A DNA stretch of 64,000 nt from an uncultured Vampirovibrio sp. GTDB taxonomy: Bacteria > Cyanobacteriota > Vampirovibrionia > Gastranaerophilales > Gastranaerophilaceae. Position numbers and translations under genes: made by a program. Below, piece by piece: positions 24,492-34,251 of the stretch (positions within the stretch are counted from its first letter, which is position 1; each line of letters opens with the position of its first letter). The stretch is from assembly GCA_910577395.1 (NCBI GenBank), contig CAJTLG010000005.1, forward strand, positions 1 through 64,000, in the 5' to 3' direction. The notes below the pieces were generated by a model. That model had not been told where the DNA came from, did no database searches, and worked only from the letters and a program-made list of their open reading frames with translations.

Positions 24492-24517
24492 AAGGGCCTA
24501 AATATAGGCCCTTTTTT
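24492..24517. terminator. Intrinsic terminator between convergent genes
   Basis: Perfect 9-bp stem AAGGGCCTA (24492-24500) and TAGGCCCTT (24505-24513), 4-base loop AATA, followed by T residues to 24517. Confidence 0.85.
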
Positions 24518-24522
24518 AAAAT

Positions 24523-25002
24523 TTAAAATTCCTGAAATATAAGGTTAATTTCTTCTTCTGTTATTGCAGGGACTGTGCTTGTAAGTAATGTTTTATAAGC
24601 ATTTATCTCAATTTCATCAAATGCTTTTATAAAGCTGTTTGGAACGGTTGAAATTGTTTCTTGTTCACTGTTTTCAGGGTTTTTGGTTTTTTTATCAGGA
24701 TAAAATATATCTTTCATTGCTTTATAGCGATTTTCATAATCTGCAATATAGTTTTTAAAGGCCTCTTTATTTAAACCTTCAATTTCAGAGGTTTTAATTC
24801 TTGATACCACTACTTCATAGTATTTATGGTATTCTTCCGGTGTTTTTATGCTTTCCGTTTTAGCTTGTTCTTCTAACGCTGCTTGTTCTGCTTGTTTTAC
24901 AGCCTCAATGCGTTTTTCTATAAATATCCCGCCGCAGAATATCCCAAAAGAGTATGCAAAAAATAACAGTGTTAAACATAGTGATTTTATAAAGGTTCCC
25001 AT
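24523..25002 (-). CDS. Hypothetical membrane-anchored coiled-coil protein
   Basis: A 159-residue protein beginning at ATG 25002 behind GGAG; the frame is open to 25050, but that region lacks a start with an SD. It has an N-terminal membrane helix or signal anchor (residues 5-27), a Gln/Glu/Ala-rich helix ('AVKQAEQAALEEQAK') and an acidic C-terminal half. It lies downstream of queA by 54 bases. Function unknown. Confidence 0.6.
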   Translation of the reverse strand: MGTFIKSLCLTLLFFAYSFGIFCGGIFIEKRIEAVKQAEQAALEEQAKTESIKTPEEYHKYYEVVVSRIKTSEIEGLNKEAFKNYIADYENRYKAMKDIFYPDKKTKNPENSEQETISTVPNSFIKAFDEIEINAYKTLLTSTVPAITEEEINLIFQEF

Positions 25003-25056
25003 ATAATTTTCTCCGTATTTACAGTGCTTTTGAAGGGGATTGTACCACAATCCCGA

Positions 25057-26181
25057 TTATTTATCTATAAACATACAATCGCCGTAACTAAAAAATCTGT
25101 ATTTTTCTTTAACCGCCTCGCTGTAGGCTTTTAAGGTAAACTCCCTGCCTGCAAGTGCGCTTACCAACATTATTAGGGTTGATTTTGGCAGGTGAAAATT
25201 GGTTAACAGTTTGTCTACAACCTCAAATTCAAACGGCGGATAGATAAAAATATCAGTTTCATCTCTAACGGGCAGAATTCTTCCGTATTTTTTATAAACA
25301 GCCTCAAGCGTTCTTGTGACAGTGGTTCCAACAGCAACAATACTGTTTTTTCTTTTGCCGTTGTTTTCAGGCTGTAATACACTGTTTATAAGGGCTGCAG
25401 CTTCATTTGTAATTTCAAAGCTTTCAGTGTGCATTTTATGGTTTAAAATATTGTTTTCTTTAACGGGCAGGAACGTGCCAAGCCCCACATTCAGGGTAAT
25501 ATAGGCAATTTTTATTCCCTTGTTTTTAATTATATCAAGGGTTTGAGGTGTGAAATGGAGCCCTGCAGTAGGTGCCGCAACACTTCCCGGTATTTTTGCA
25601 AAAACTGTCTGGTAATTTTTTTTATCATTTTCATCACAGTTTCGCTGAATGTAAGGCGGCAAGGGAATTTCACCGTGTTTTTCAAGTACTTGTTCAATAC
25701 TATCCCCTTCAAATATAAGCTCTACAAGGTTTTCATCGGGGCCGGATAGCGTAGAAACCCCTTTTTCAATAAGTTTTACGGATAATTCATCTGAAATATA
25801 TATAATATCGTTTGGTTTCAAGCGTTTAAGGTTTTTAATAAGCGCATACCACAAGGTTTTTGCCTGTTTTTCCTTATTTTCGGAATTTTTAGAGGCCGGA
25901 TGAAGCAGGAATATTTCTATATTTGCTCCCGTTGATTTAGTCCCAATCAGCCTTGCCGGAATGACTTTGGTGTTATTTAGCACTAAAACATCACCCGGAT
26001 TTAGGTAATCAATGAAATTTTTAAACCCTAAATTTTGCACGCTTTCATTTTCCCTTGAAAGTCTCATCATTCTGGCGTCTTCACGGTTTTTTAGCGGAAA
26101 TTGCGCAATAAGTTCTTCGGGCAGAAAATAATCAAAATCGCAAATATTTGTATGTTCAGGTATTTGTTGTATGCTATTCAT
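25057..26181 (-). CDS. queA: tRNA preQ1(34) S-adenosylmethionine ribosyltransferase-isomerase
   Basis: A 374-residue QueA, which adds the ribosyl group of SAM to preQ1 in the wobble position of tRNA during queuosine synthesis. It starts 'CDFDYFLPEELIAQFP' and shows 'VLVLNNTKVIPARL', 'GSVAAPTAGLHFT', 'LNVGLGTFLPV' and 'NFHLPKSTLIMLVSALAG'. The length is a little above the usual 340-350 because of a short N-terminal extension and an insertion near residue 105. No other queuosine gene is in the window. Confidence 0.95.
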   Translation of the reverse strand: MNSIQQIPEHTNICDFDYFLPEELIAQFPLKNREDARMMRLSRENESVQNLGFKNFIDYLNPGDVLVLNNTKVIPARLIGTKSTGANIEIFLLHPASKNSENKEKQAKTLWYALIKNLKRLKPNDIIYISDELSVKLIEKGVSTLSGPDENLVELIFEGDSIEQVLEKHGEIPLPPYIQRNCDENDKKNYQTVFAKIPGSVAAPTAGLHFTPQTLDIIKNKGIKIAYITLNVGLGTFLPVKENNILNHKMHTESFEITNEAAALINSVLQPENNGKRKNSIVAVGTTVTRTLEAVYKKYGRILPVRDETDIFIYPPFEFEVVDKLLTNFHLPKSTLIMLVSALAGREFTLKAYSEAVKEKYRFFSYGDCMFIDK

Positions 26182-26285
26182 TTGTTGTATACTTTAATTT
26201 AATAAAATCTTTGCGGCCTGTTTTTTAAAATTGGTTTTTGTCATAAGATTATTATATAACAAATTGGTTTTAGGAGAAAAAGTTT

Positions 26286-27056
26286 ATGTCTATATGCATT
26301 GGAAACCGTGAATTTACAAGTCGTTTAATGGTGGGTACCGGCAAATTTGAAGATTTTGAAACAATGAAAAAAGCCCACGCTGCAAGCGGGGCAGAAATTG
26401 TAACCGTTGCAATAAGAAGGGTTGAAGAGAATTCCGCAGGTCATAGCGGGCTTATGGACCATATAGATTTAAACAAATATTGGCTTTTGCCAAACACGGC
26501 AGGCTGCGCAACCGCTGAAGAAGCTATTCGTATTGCCCGTCTTTCAAAAGCAATGGGCATAAATAACTGGATAAAACTTGAGGTTATTCCGGACCCCAAA
26601 TTTCTACTACCTGACCCTATTGAAACATTAAAAGCTGCTAAAACCCTTGTAGAAGAAGGATTTACCGTATTGCCATACATTAATGCCGACCCTGTTTTAG
26701 CAAAGAGATTGGAAGAAATAGGCTGTGCTACTGTTATGCCGCTTGCATCCCCAATTGGCTCCGGGCAAGGGGTTGTAACTATGGAAAATATTAAAATTAT
26801 CATTGAACAATCTAATATCCCGGTTGTGGTGGATGCAGGAATTGGTGTACCTTCTGATGCATCAGGTGTAATGGAAAAGGGTGCTGATTTTTGCCTTATA
26901 AATACCGCTATTGCAAAGGCTGAAGACCCTGTAAAAATGGCTGAGGCCTTTAAATTCGGGGTACAGGCAGGAAGACTTGCATATGAGGCAGGCAGAATTC
27001 CCATAAAACAATATGCAAGCGCTTCTTCTCCGCTTAATGGCATTGTCGGAAAATAA
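26286..27056 (+). CDS. thiG: Thiazole synthase
   Basis: A 256-residue ThiG, which forms the thiazole phosphate of thiamine from deoxyxylulose phosphate, dehydroglycine and ThiS-thiocarboxylate. The Schiff-base lysine is expected at K97 in '[11 protein letters not shown]'. Phosphate-binding Gly motifs are '[10 protein letters not shown]' and '[12 protein letters not shown]'. It has AGGAGA before ATG. thiS, thiF and thiH/thiO are not adjacent, and no TPP riboswitch was seen upstream. Confidence 0.95.
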   Translation: MSICIGNREFTSRLMVGTGKFEDFETMKKAHAASGAEIVTVAIRRVEENSAGHSGLMDHIDLNKYWLLPNTAGCATAEEAIRIARLSKAMGINNWIKLEVIPDPKFLLPDPIETLKAAKTLVEEGFTVLPYINADPVLAKRLEEIGCATVMPLASPIGSGQGVVTMENIKIIIEQSNIPVVVDAGIGVPSDASGVMEKGADFCLINTAIAKAEDPVKMAEAFKFGVQAGRLAYEAGRIPIKQYASASSPLNGIVGK

Positions 27057-27084
27057 AAAATTTAGAAAATGTTTAACTTAAAAA

Positions 27085-27738
27085 ATGAAAAATTTAATAA
27101 ATCTCTTATTATCCTTAATTTATAAGGAAAATTGCTGTGTTTGCGGTTCTTCATACGATAATTTACCTGTGTGTAAAAGCTGTTTAAAAACTGTAGAAAA
27201 CTTATCCGGTTTTGCACAAAGAAAAATTGAAGGTGTTGAAATCTACAGTGCAGCTGTTTATAGAGGTGTATTAAAGGATATTATTCATAAATTTAAATTC
27301 AACCACAAAAAACAATTGGTTAATGTCTTAGCTGATATTTTAAATAATTATTATAAAAATTGTGAAAAACTAAAATCTTATCAAAATGTAGTTGTGGTGC
27401 CGGTTCCAACAAGCAAAAACAACATAAAAGAAAGAGGGTATAATAACGTTTATGAAATAGCCCGCAAATTCGCCTCCCTACAAAGATTTGAATTTAATCC
27501 AAACATTTTATTAAAAACAAAAAATACCATTCCTCAATTTAAATTGAGAAAAAACCAACGTGATAAAAATGTTTATGGGGCTTTTAGGGTTAATATTAAA
27601 GAATATACCCTCGGTGCAACAATTTTGATTATTGATGATATTATAACCACCGGAGCAACTTTAGAAGAAATTATAAAAACTTTTAAAAAAGAGGGTATAG
27701 AAAATATGGTTTGCTTAACCTGTGCAAAAGCTGTTTAA
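27085..27738 (+). CDS. comF: ComF-family phosphoribosyltransferase-like protein
   Basis: A 217-residue ComF/GntX-type protein. The N-terminal zinc-finger-like cysteines are CCVC and CKSC (about residues 12-32). The PRPP-binding loop is 'ILIIDDIITTGATLEE' near 185-200, and a 'VPVPTSKNNIKERGYN' motif precedes it. ComF proteins are linked to DNA uptake, which fits the presence of type IV pilus genes in this window. It starts 28 bases after thiG without a clear SD. Confidence 0.85.
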   Translation: MKNLINLLLSLIYKENCCVCGSSYDNLPVCKSCLKTVENLSGFAQRKIEGVEIYSAAVYRGVLKDIIHKFKFNHKKQLVNVLADILNNYYKNCEKLKSYQNVVVVPVPTSKNNIKERGYNNVYEIARKFASLQRFEFNPNILLKTKNTIPQFKLRKNQRDKNVYGAFRVNIKEYTLGATILIIDDIITTGATLEEIIKTFKKEGIENMVCLTCAKAV

Positions 27739-27894
27739 TTTTTTACACAAGTTTTAAACATGGTAAAACCCTGTAATATAGAGGTTTTTAATGGTTTTTA
27801 AACAATTTTTAATTGCTTATTATATGTTATTATACATGTTTATAATATAATTATTTATAATATAAAGGTTTTTAAAAACAGGAGAAAAACTTTA
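27721..27894. promoter_or_regulatory. AT-rich region before dnaN with DnaA-box-like sites
   Basis: TGTGCAAAA (27721-27729) and TTTTACACA (27741-27749) both match the degenerate DnaA box TTWTNCACA, in opposite orientation. They are followed by about 140 bases of very AT-rich DNA, including repeated TATAATATAA blocks, and then dnaN with AGGAGAA. This could be a replication origin or a DnaA-controlled dnaN promoter. Only two sites are seen. Confidence 0.3.
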
Positions 27895-29028
27895 ATGGAA
27901 ATTATTTTAAATAAGGAAGATTTTTTAAACGGTATAAAAGTTGTAAAAAATATTACATCATCTAAAGGAGTTCAGCCTGTTTTATCAAATATATTAATTG
28001 AAACAATATCTAATGACAGGGTAATGTTTCAAGGAACGGATTTAAATCTTGCAATAAGTTTTAAATTAAAAGCGGAAGTGCTTTCTGAGGGAAAAATAAC
28101 TTTAAGTGCAAAGACTCTTGAAGAAATTGTGAATAAACTTCCTGATAAACCAATTGTTTTAAAATTAAACGATGAAACTAATGTGGTTACAATATCATGT
28201 TCAAAATCCAAGTTTGAACTTATAGGGATAAGTGCTGAAGAATACCCAAAAGTGTTTGATGATAAACAAACAGAAGAAGATAAAGAATTTGAAATAAAGA
28301 CAGGGCTTTTAAATAAAGGAATTAAGCAAACAGCTTTTTCGACAGCACAAAATGAAACCGGAAGTGTACTTTCAGGGGTTTGTTTTAATATAAATGAAAA
28401 TATTTTGGAAATGGTTGCAACAGACGGCAACCGCCTTACAAGAAGCAGGAAAGAAATTAATTCTAAGGGCGAAAGTGTTATATTTATAAGTCCTGCAAGA
28501 ACGCTTGTAGAAATTTCAAGAATAATTTCAATGTTAAAGGATGAAACTGTTAAATTTATATTAAAGAAAAACAAGATAGTTTTTGAATTTGAAAATGTAA
28601 CTTTTCAATCCAGGCTTATTGAAGGAACTTACCCAAAATATCAGCAGCTGATACCTACAACAAATGAAAAAACGGTTTCAATTGCAAGGGAGTCTTTAAT
28701 TCAAGCGATAGAACGTGTTTCTGTAATGGTTAATGAGAGGACAAATATAGTTAAATTTAATTTTGAAACAAACAGTCTTGAAATCAGCACGGATACTCCT
28801 GAATCCGGCTCCGGTAAAGATATGCTTGATATAGATTATTCTTATGAAAATCTTTTAATTGCATTTAATTACAGATATGTTTTAGACAGTTTAAAAAATA
28901 TGGATTCAAAAAATGTAAAGGTGGAAATGTCTACAAACCTTTCTGCTTCAATATTTAAACCGGAAACAGAGAATGAAGAAGATGATAATAACTATATTTG
29001 TTTGATTATGCCTGTTCAGGTACGGTAA
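27895..29028 (+). CDS. dnaN: DNA polymerase III beta subunit (sliding clamp)
   Basis: A 377-residue clamp with the three-domain repeat: 'ILNKEDFLNGIKVVKNI' at the N-terminus, 'MVATDGNRLTRSRK' in domain 2, 'FNYRYVLDSLKNM' in domain 3, and the conserved end 'CLIMPVQVR'. It encircles DNA and tethers polymerase III. dnaA is not adjacent in the window. thrB starts 23 bases downstream. Confidence 0.96.
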   Translation: MEIILNKEDFLNGIKVVKNITSSKGVQPVLSNILIETISNDRVMFQGTDLNLAISFKLKAEVLSEGKITLSAKTLEEIVNKLPDKPIVLKLNDETNVVTISCSKSKFELIGISAEEYPKVFDDKQTEEDKEFEIKTGLLNKGIKQTAFSTAQNETGSVLSGVCFNINENILEMVATDGNRLTRSRKEINSKGESVIFISPARTLVEISRIISMLKDETVKFILKKNKIVFEFENVTFQSRLIEGTYPKYQQLIPTTNEKTVSIARESLIQAIERVSVMVNERTNIVKFNFETNSLEISTDTPESGSGKDMLDIDYSYENLLIAFNYRYVLDSLKNMDSKNVKVEMSTNLSASIFKPETENEEDDNNYICLIMPVQVR

Positions 29029-29051
29029 TAGAGGTAAAAAGAAGAAACAGT

Positions 29052-29981
29052 ATGAAAGTATCAGCTCAGGTTCCTGCAACAATAGCAAATCTTGGATGTG
29101 GTTTTGATTGTCTTGGTCTTGCACTTCCTATATATAATACGGTTACTGTTGAAGAAACGGTTTTGCCCGGTTCGGGTATTGAAATAAATATAATAGATGA
29201 GAATAATCAAAATAATATAGAAAATATTCCCAGAGATAAAAATAATATAGTATACAAAGCAATTGAGCTTTTGTATAACTATATCGGCCAAACCCCAAAC
29301 GAGCTAAAAATATCAATTAAAACACAAATCCCTGTTGCAAGAGGCCTTGGGTCTTCGGCATCTGTTATAACGGGCGGTTTAATTGCCGCAAATGAACTTC
29401 TTGGAAGGCCGGCAGATACTGCAGTGCTGCTTTCCATTGCTACAGAGATTGAAGGACATCCGGATAATATTGCCCCTGCTATTTTAGGAGGAGTTGTTTT
29501 ATCGGATTGGGAAGAGGATGGTTCTGTTACTGTAAACAAATTACCATGGCCTGAAGATTGGGTTGTAACAATTTGTATTCCTGATTACGAGCTTTCAACG
29601 GAAATCTCAAGAAGTGTACTTCCAAAAGAAGTATCATTAAAGGATGCAGCGTATAATTTAAGACATGCGGCAATGTTTGTACAGGCTGTATATACAAAAG
29701 ATGAAGAATTAATGAAACTATCACTAAAAGATAAACTGCACCAACCATACAGAATGAAACTTGTGCCCGGACTAAGTGATATTGCAAATGAATTAAAGCA
29801 TACAGAAGGTGTTTTAGGATGTGTTCTAGCTGGTGCCGGGCCGTCCGTTGCAATTATTCAAAACGGTACAAAAAACAATCTTGTAAAAGAAATAGTTTCT
29901 TCTGTTTGGGAAAATATAGATGTTAATGCACAAATTTATACACTGCCCGTTTTAAACGAAGGGGCAAAAATCATTAAATAA
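29052..29981 (+). CDS. thrB: Homoserine kinase
   Basis: A 309-residue GHMP kinase. It begins 'VSAQVPATIANLGCGFDCLG', has the ATP-binding 'PVARGLGSSAS' near residue 95 and 'VLAGAGPSVAI' near the C-terminus, all typical of ThrB, which phosphorylates homoserine for threonine synthesis. The frame is open upstream to 28998, but ATG 29052 gives the family N-terminus. It follows dnaN by 23 bases. Confidence 0.93.
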   Translation: MKVSAQVPATIANLGCGFDCLGLALPIYNTVTVEETVLPGSGIEINIIDENNQNNIENIPRDKNNIVYKAIELLYNYIGQTPNELKISIKTQIPVARGLGSSASVITGGLIAANELLGRPADTAVLLSIATEIEGHPDNIAPAILGGVVLSDWEEDGSVTVNKLPWPEDWVVTICIPDYELSTEISRSVLPKEVSLKDAAYNLRHAAMFVQAVYTKDEELMKLSLKDKLHQPYRMKLVPGLSDIANELKHTEGVLGCVLAGAGPSVAIIQNGTKNNLVKEIVSSVWENIDVNAQIYTLPVLNEGAKIIK

Positions 29982-30002
29982 AAAGTAAAGGAGACTATGA
30001 TT

Positions 30003-30443
30003 ATGAACTTTAAAAAAACAGTAATAGCGGCAGCTTTAGCTCTTGGTTTAAGTGTTGGTACGGCAAATGCAGCAGGTATCGGGTATGTTGATTACAATAA
30101 AGTTTCAACAACATATTCTCTTGCAAAGAAATATACAGCAGAGCTTGATGCTAAAATAGTTGCAATTGAAAACTATGCAAAAGCACAACAGGCAAAAGCA
30201 AATGCCGCAAAAACGGCTGCAGAAAAGAAAACCATAACCGATGCTGCTGTAAAACAAGTGAGGGCAAAACAAAAAGAATATGCCGATACAAGAAATAAAC
30301 GCGAACAGGAATTAACCCAAAAAGTAGTGGCAGCTGCTGAAAAAGTTCGAATTTCAAAAAATCTTGATATTATAATTAAAAAAGATTCAAGAGTAACAGG
30401 CGGTATTGATGTTACTGCTGATGTTTTAAATATTCTTAAATAA
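30003..30443 (+). CDS. OmpH/Skp-like periplasmic chaperone
   Basis: A 146-residue protein with a signal peptide (ending TANA|AG) and the OmpH pattern: beta strand 'IGYVDYNKV', a long Ala/Lys-rich coiled coil, then 'LDIIIKKDSRVTGGIDVT'. Skp-family proteins help outer-membrane proteins through the periplasm, which indicates a diderm cell. AAAGGAG is 9 bases before ATG 30003; the upstream ATG at 29997 is too close to it. It lies between thrB and mnmG in a co-directional run. Confidence 0.85.
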   Translation: MNFKKTVIAAALALGLSVGTANAAGIGYVDYNKVSTTYSLAKKYTAELDAKIVAIENYAKAQQAKANAAKTAAEKKTITDAAVKQVRAKQKEYADTRNKREQELTQKVVAAAEKVRISKNLDIIIKKDSRVTGGIDVTADVLNILK

Positions 30444-30463
30444 CAAGAAAATCACCGGCACAT

Positions 30464-32383
30464 ATGTATAATTTTGATGTAATAGTGGTTGGTGCAGGAC
30501 ATGCAGGTTCAGAGGCGGCAATTGCCGCCTCAAGACTTGGTGCAAAGGTTTTATTAACAACATTAAATATTGATAATATTGCCCTGATGCCTTGCAATCC
30601 GGCAATCGGAGGTCCTGCAAAATCTAACCTTGTGAGGGAAATTGATGCTCTTGGCGGGGTTATGGCTGATGTTACGGATAATACATATATGCAGTTTAAA
30701 ATGTTAAACTCTTCAAAAGGTCCTGCAGTCAGGGCTTTAAGAGCGCAATCCGATAAAAAAGAATACAAATATTTTATGCGCTCTTTAATTGAGAATGAAA
30801 AAAATATAACCCTCAAACAGACACAAATAACTGGGCTTTTAGCAGAGAATAATATTATAACAGGTGTGGAGGATGAGCTTGGGTTAAAATATTATGCTAA
30901 AAGTGTCATTTTAACTACAGGCACAAGCCTTGAGGGGAAAATTTATGTAGGATTAAAATCCTTTAGGGCAGGGCGTCTTGGGGAACAGGCTGCCATAGGA
31001 TTATCTGAAAGCCTTTTAAAATTAGACCTTCCTTTAAAAAAACTTAAAACCGGCACACCTGCAAGGGTAGACAACCGTACAATAGATTATTCAAAGCTTA
31101 TTGTACAACCGCCCGATGAACCCGATGATAATCCATATTATAGCGGGTGTTTAAATTATTTTTCATTTAAAAAATATCACCCAAAAAGGGTACAGGTGCC
31201 TTGTTACCTTACAAAAACAAATGAAAATACCCATAAAATAATAAAAGAAAATCTTGATAAATCCCCGATGTATCAGGGTATGATTACGGGGATAGGGCCA
31301 AGATATTGCCCTTCTATTGAAGATAAGGTTGTAAGGTTTGCTCATAACCCTTCTCATCATATTTTTATAGAACCGGAAGGTTCGGATACTTATGAAACTT
31401 ATGTTCAAGGGTTTTCAACAAGCCTTCCCGCAGAAGTGCAAATTAAAATGTTACATTCTCTTCCCGGCTTAGAAAATGTTTCCGTTATAAAACCTGCTTA
31501 TGCTGTTGAATATGATTCAGTACCTGCGGTAGAACTTAACCATTCGCTTATGACAAAAAAGATAAAAGGACTTTTTCTTGCAGGGCAAATAAACGGTACA
31601 TCAGGATACGAAGAAGCGGCAGCACAAGGTCTTATAGCGGGTATTAATGCCGTAAAATATGCGGGTAATGAAGATATGCTAGAACTTGAACGTTCAAGTT
31701 CCTATATAGGCACGCTTATAGATGATTTAGTTACTAAAGATTTAACCGAACCATACAGAATGCTTACATCAAGAAGTGAATACAGGCTTATTTTAAGGCA
31801 GGATAATGCGGATTTTAGACTTATTGAAACAGGATATAAACTGGGACTTGTAAAGAATGAAAATCATCAAAGATTTTTAGATAAAAAAGAAGCCATAGAA
31901 AAAGAAATTGAAAAATTAAAAGAAATAAAGATTTCTCCAAGCCCTGAAAACAAAGAGATTTTATCAAAAATCGGGGAAAACCTTGAAACTGGACAAAGTG
32001 CATATGCACTTTTAAAAAGACCTAATATTGATTTTAAAATACTACATAGTCTTAATTATAAACCTGTTGTTGAAGAAAAATATGCGGATGATAAATACTT
32101 TATAAAAGAGGTGCTTGAACAAGCGGAAATTTTAATAAAGTATGACGGGTATATTAAACGCCAGGCAGAACAGGTGAATCAGGCAGAAAAGCTTGAAAAA
32201 ATAAAAATACCTGATGATATTGATTATACAGGCTTAAAACAAATTTCAACCGAAACCAGAGAGATATTAACAAAAATCCGCCCAAAAACACTTGGACAAG
32301 CATTAAGGATAGGCGGGGTTAAACCTGCGGATATATCTTGCTTAATGGTGATTATTGAGGCTAAAAAATATATTTCAAAATAG
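30464..32383 (+). CDS. mnmG: tRNA uridine-5-carboxymethylaminomethyl modification enzyme MnmG
   Basis: A 639-residue FAD protein (GidA), which with MnmE modifies the wobble uridine of several tRNAs. FAD motif VVGAGHAGSEAA is at about 8-19, with 'MPCNPAIGGPAKSNLVREIDALGG', 'LKTGTPARVD', 'LFLAGQINGTSGYEEAAAQG' and the C-terminal 'YTGLKQISTETREIL' helical domain. mnmE is not in the window. The gene follows ompH by 20 bases without an obvious Shine-Dalgarno sequence. Confidence 0.96.
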   Translation: MYNFDVIVVGAGHAGSEAAIAASRLGAKVLLTTLNIDNIALMPCNPAIGGPAKSNLVREIDALGGVMADVTDNTYMQFKMLNSSKGPAVRALRAQSDKKEYKYFMRSLIENEKNITLKQTQITGLLAENNIITGVEDELGLKYYAKSVILTTGTSLEGKIYVGLKSFRAGRLGEQAAIGLSESLLKLDLPLKKLKTGTPARVDNRTIDYSKLIVQPPDEPDDNPYYSGCLNYFSFKKYHPKRVQVPCYLTKTNENTHKIIKENLDKSPMYQGMITGIGPRYCPSIEDKVVRFAHNPSHHIFIEPEGSDTYETYVQGFSTSLPAEVQIKMLHSLPGLENVSVIKPAYAVEYDSVPAVELNHSLMTKKIKGLFLAGQINGTSGYEEAAAQGLIAGINAVKYAGNEDMLELERSSSYIGTLIDDLVTKDLTEPYRMLTSRSEYRLILRQDNADFRLIETGYKLGLVKNENHQRFLDKKEAIEKEIEKLKEIKISPSPENKEILSKIGENLETGQSAYALLKRPNIDFKILHSLNYKPVVEEKYADDKYFIKEVLEQAEILIKYDGYIKRQAEQVNQAEKLEKIKIPDDIDYTGLKQISTETREILTKIRPKTLGQALRIGGVKPADISCLMVIIEAKKYISK

Positions 32384-32472
32384 GCGATATGCTTTATTTT
32401 ATTTAGTTTAAATATATAGTATAATGTTTTATTAAGGAATATTATTTTAATATATTTTGAAGGATATTTTAT

Positions 32473-34251
32473 TTGAATAACACATTAAATACTGTAAATA
32501 AAAATTATACAGAAGTTAAAAAGGAACTTGTTAATTTATTTTCATTAATCATTGAAGACAATAAAAAGGTAAGCACTTTTGATATTGATAATTTAAGGAA
32601 GATTGCAATTGCGCTTAAAAGTTTTGATTTGGTTTCTTTTTCCATGTCGCTTTTTGGGTATGCTAATTACAAAGCACATAAATTAAGTTATTATAAAACC
32701 CTTGCAATATTGAATGATGCAAAATATCTTGCTGTTTCATCACAATCATATCTTGCACAAAAGATAAATATGTTTTTTATGGGGCTTATTGAATTTGAAG
32801 AAGGAAATTACAATGTTTCTTTAGAGCTTATTCAAAGAGCGCTGAATACAGTTGTTAGTGAAGATTATAATTTTGATGAAAAAATAACTGAAATAGAAAA
32901 TAAAATTAAAAAACTAAATCAGAAAAAACTCATATCAGCAGAAAAACCAAGTTTTATCCCGAAGAATAATACAGAAGACCCTCTTATTGCGCTTTTAAAG
33001 GTTGGAAGGACAATTGCACTTGAAACAAATCTGGATAATCTTTTAACAATAATAGCGCAGGAAATAAAACTTGCACTTGATGCAGACAGATGTACAGTAT
33101 TTCTTTTGGACGATAAAACAAAAGAGCTATGGTCAAAAGTGGCACTTGGGATAAACACCAAAGAAATAAGGTTTGCATCAAATCTCGGGCTTGCAGGCCA
33201 TGTTGCAACAACCGGCGAAACAGTAAATATAAAAGAAGCCTATAAAGATTCAAGGTTTAATAAAGAAATTGATAATGAAACAGGATATGTTACAAAATCC
33301 ATTCTTTGTATGCCGATAAGAAATATGAGTCACCAAATTGTTGGTGTATTTCAGGTTTTAAACAAGAAAAACGGATATTTTACGGAAAAAGACGAAGATT
33401 TGCTTATTGCAATTGGTTCTTCGGCAGGTATTGCGCTTGAAAATGCAACGTTATTTAACAAGCAAAAACAATTTATAGAAGAACAGAAAGTTTTATTGTC
33501 AAGCTTTGTAGACACGCTTTCAGCCTCTATTGATGCCAGAGATAAGATTACATCCGGTCATTCAAAAAGGGTTACAATGTATACAATGCTTATCTGTGAC
33601 AAATTAAATATTGATGAAAAACAAAAGGAACTTATAAGGCAAGCTTCACTTCTTCATGATATAGGTAAAATCGGCATTAGGGATTCTGTTCTTCAAAAAG
33701 AGGGTAAGCTGACTGATGAAGAATATACGCACATCCAACAGCATGCAAAAATTACTTATGACATTTTAAGCAAAGTGTATTTTTCAAAAGAATATGAAGA
33801 TATAGCAAAAATAGCGGCAGCACACCATGAAAAATATGACGGTTCCGGGTATTTTTTAAAGTTAAAAAATGAAGAAATACCTATAGGTGGCAGAATACTT
33901 GCAGTATCAGATGTATTTGATGCAATAACTTCAAAAAGACACTACAGGTCCAAAATGCCTATAGAAAAAGCTGTTGATATTATAATAAAAGATTCGGGCA
34001 CGCATTTTGATAAAAAAATAACAGAGGCGTTTTTATCAATTGAGGCAGATAAAATTATAAATATTATGATAACAGACTCTGATAAAATACTTGATGAAAA
34101 CGACAGAATGATTCTAAACAAATATACAATTTATAATTTATACAGCCTTATAACAGAACATTCAGAGAGAGAATACACATCTGAAGAAACAAGATTTATT
34201 CAAACATTTTTGAAATATTATAATCTCATTGATGACACAGAACAACACTAG
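32473..34251 (+). CDS. GAF and HD-GYP domain protein, probable c-di-GMP phosphodiesterase
   Basis: A 592-residue protein starting at TTG behind GAAGGA. Residues 1-150 are helical (TPR-like). A GAF domain lies at about 185-335 ('LDADRCTVFLLDD', 'NLGLAGHVATTGE'). An HD-GYP domain follows at about 350-530: HD at 395-396 in 'LLHDIGKIGIRDS', and HHEKYDGSGYF at 451-461. The signature Pro of GYP is Phe here. It is probably a cyclic di-GMP hydrolase, pairing functionally with the GGDEF protein at 9683. The short C-terminal extension is of unknown role. Confidence 0.88.
   Translation: MNNTLNTVNKNYTEVKKELVNLFSLIIEDNKKVSTFDIDNLRKIAIALKSFDLVSFSMSLFGYANYKAHKLSYYKTLAILNDAKYLAVSSQSYLAQKINMFFMGLIEFEEGNYNVSLELIQRALNTVVSEDYNFDEKITEIENKIKKLNQKKLISAEKPSFIPKNNTEDPLIALLKVGRTIALETNLDNLLTIIAQEIKLALDADRCTVFLLDDKTKELWSKVALGINTKEIRFASNLGLAGHVATTGETVNIKEAYKDSRFNKEIDNETGYVTKSILCMPIRNMSHQIVGVFQVLNKKNGYFTEKDEDLLIAIGSSAGIALENATLFNKQKQFIEEQKVLLSSFVDTLSASIDARDKITSGHSKRVTMYTMLICDKLNIDEKQKELIRQASLLHDIGKIGIRDSVLQKEGKLTDEEYTHIQQHAKITYDILSKVYFSKEYEDIAKIAAAHHEKYDGSGYFLKLKNEEIPIGGRILAVSDVFDAITSKRHYRSKMPIEKAVDIIIKDSGTHFDKKITEAFLSIEADKIINIMITDSDKILDENDRMILNKYTIYNLYSLITEHSEREYTSEETRFIQTFLKYYNLIDDTEQH
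34219..34231 (+). promoter_or_regulatory. Possible internal leaderless promoter
   Basis: TATAAT at 34219-34224 is followed by seven bases and ATG 34232, all within the last codons of the HD-GYP gene. Because it is in coding sequence rich in A/T this may be chance, but it matches the spacing of the other candidates exactly. Confidence 0.35.

Noticed and set aside
26161..26200. Leaderless promoter for queA (and similarly murT at 23670)
   Set aside because: TATACA lies only four bases before the start codon in both, too close for the normal distance between -10 box and transcript start.
26182..26285. TPP riboswitch before thiG
   Set aside because: The 104 bases upstream are AT-rich and lack the CTGAGA and ACCTGA-type conserved segments.
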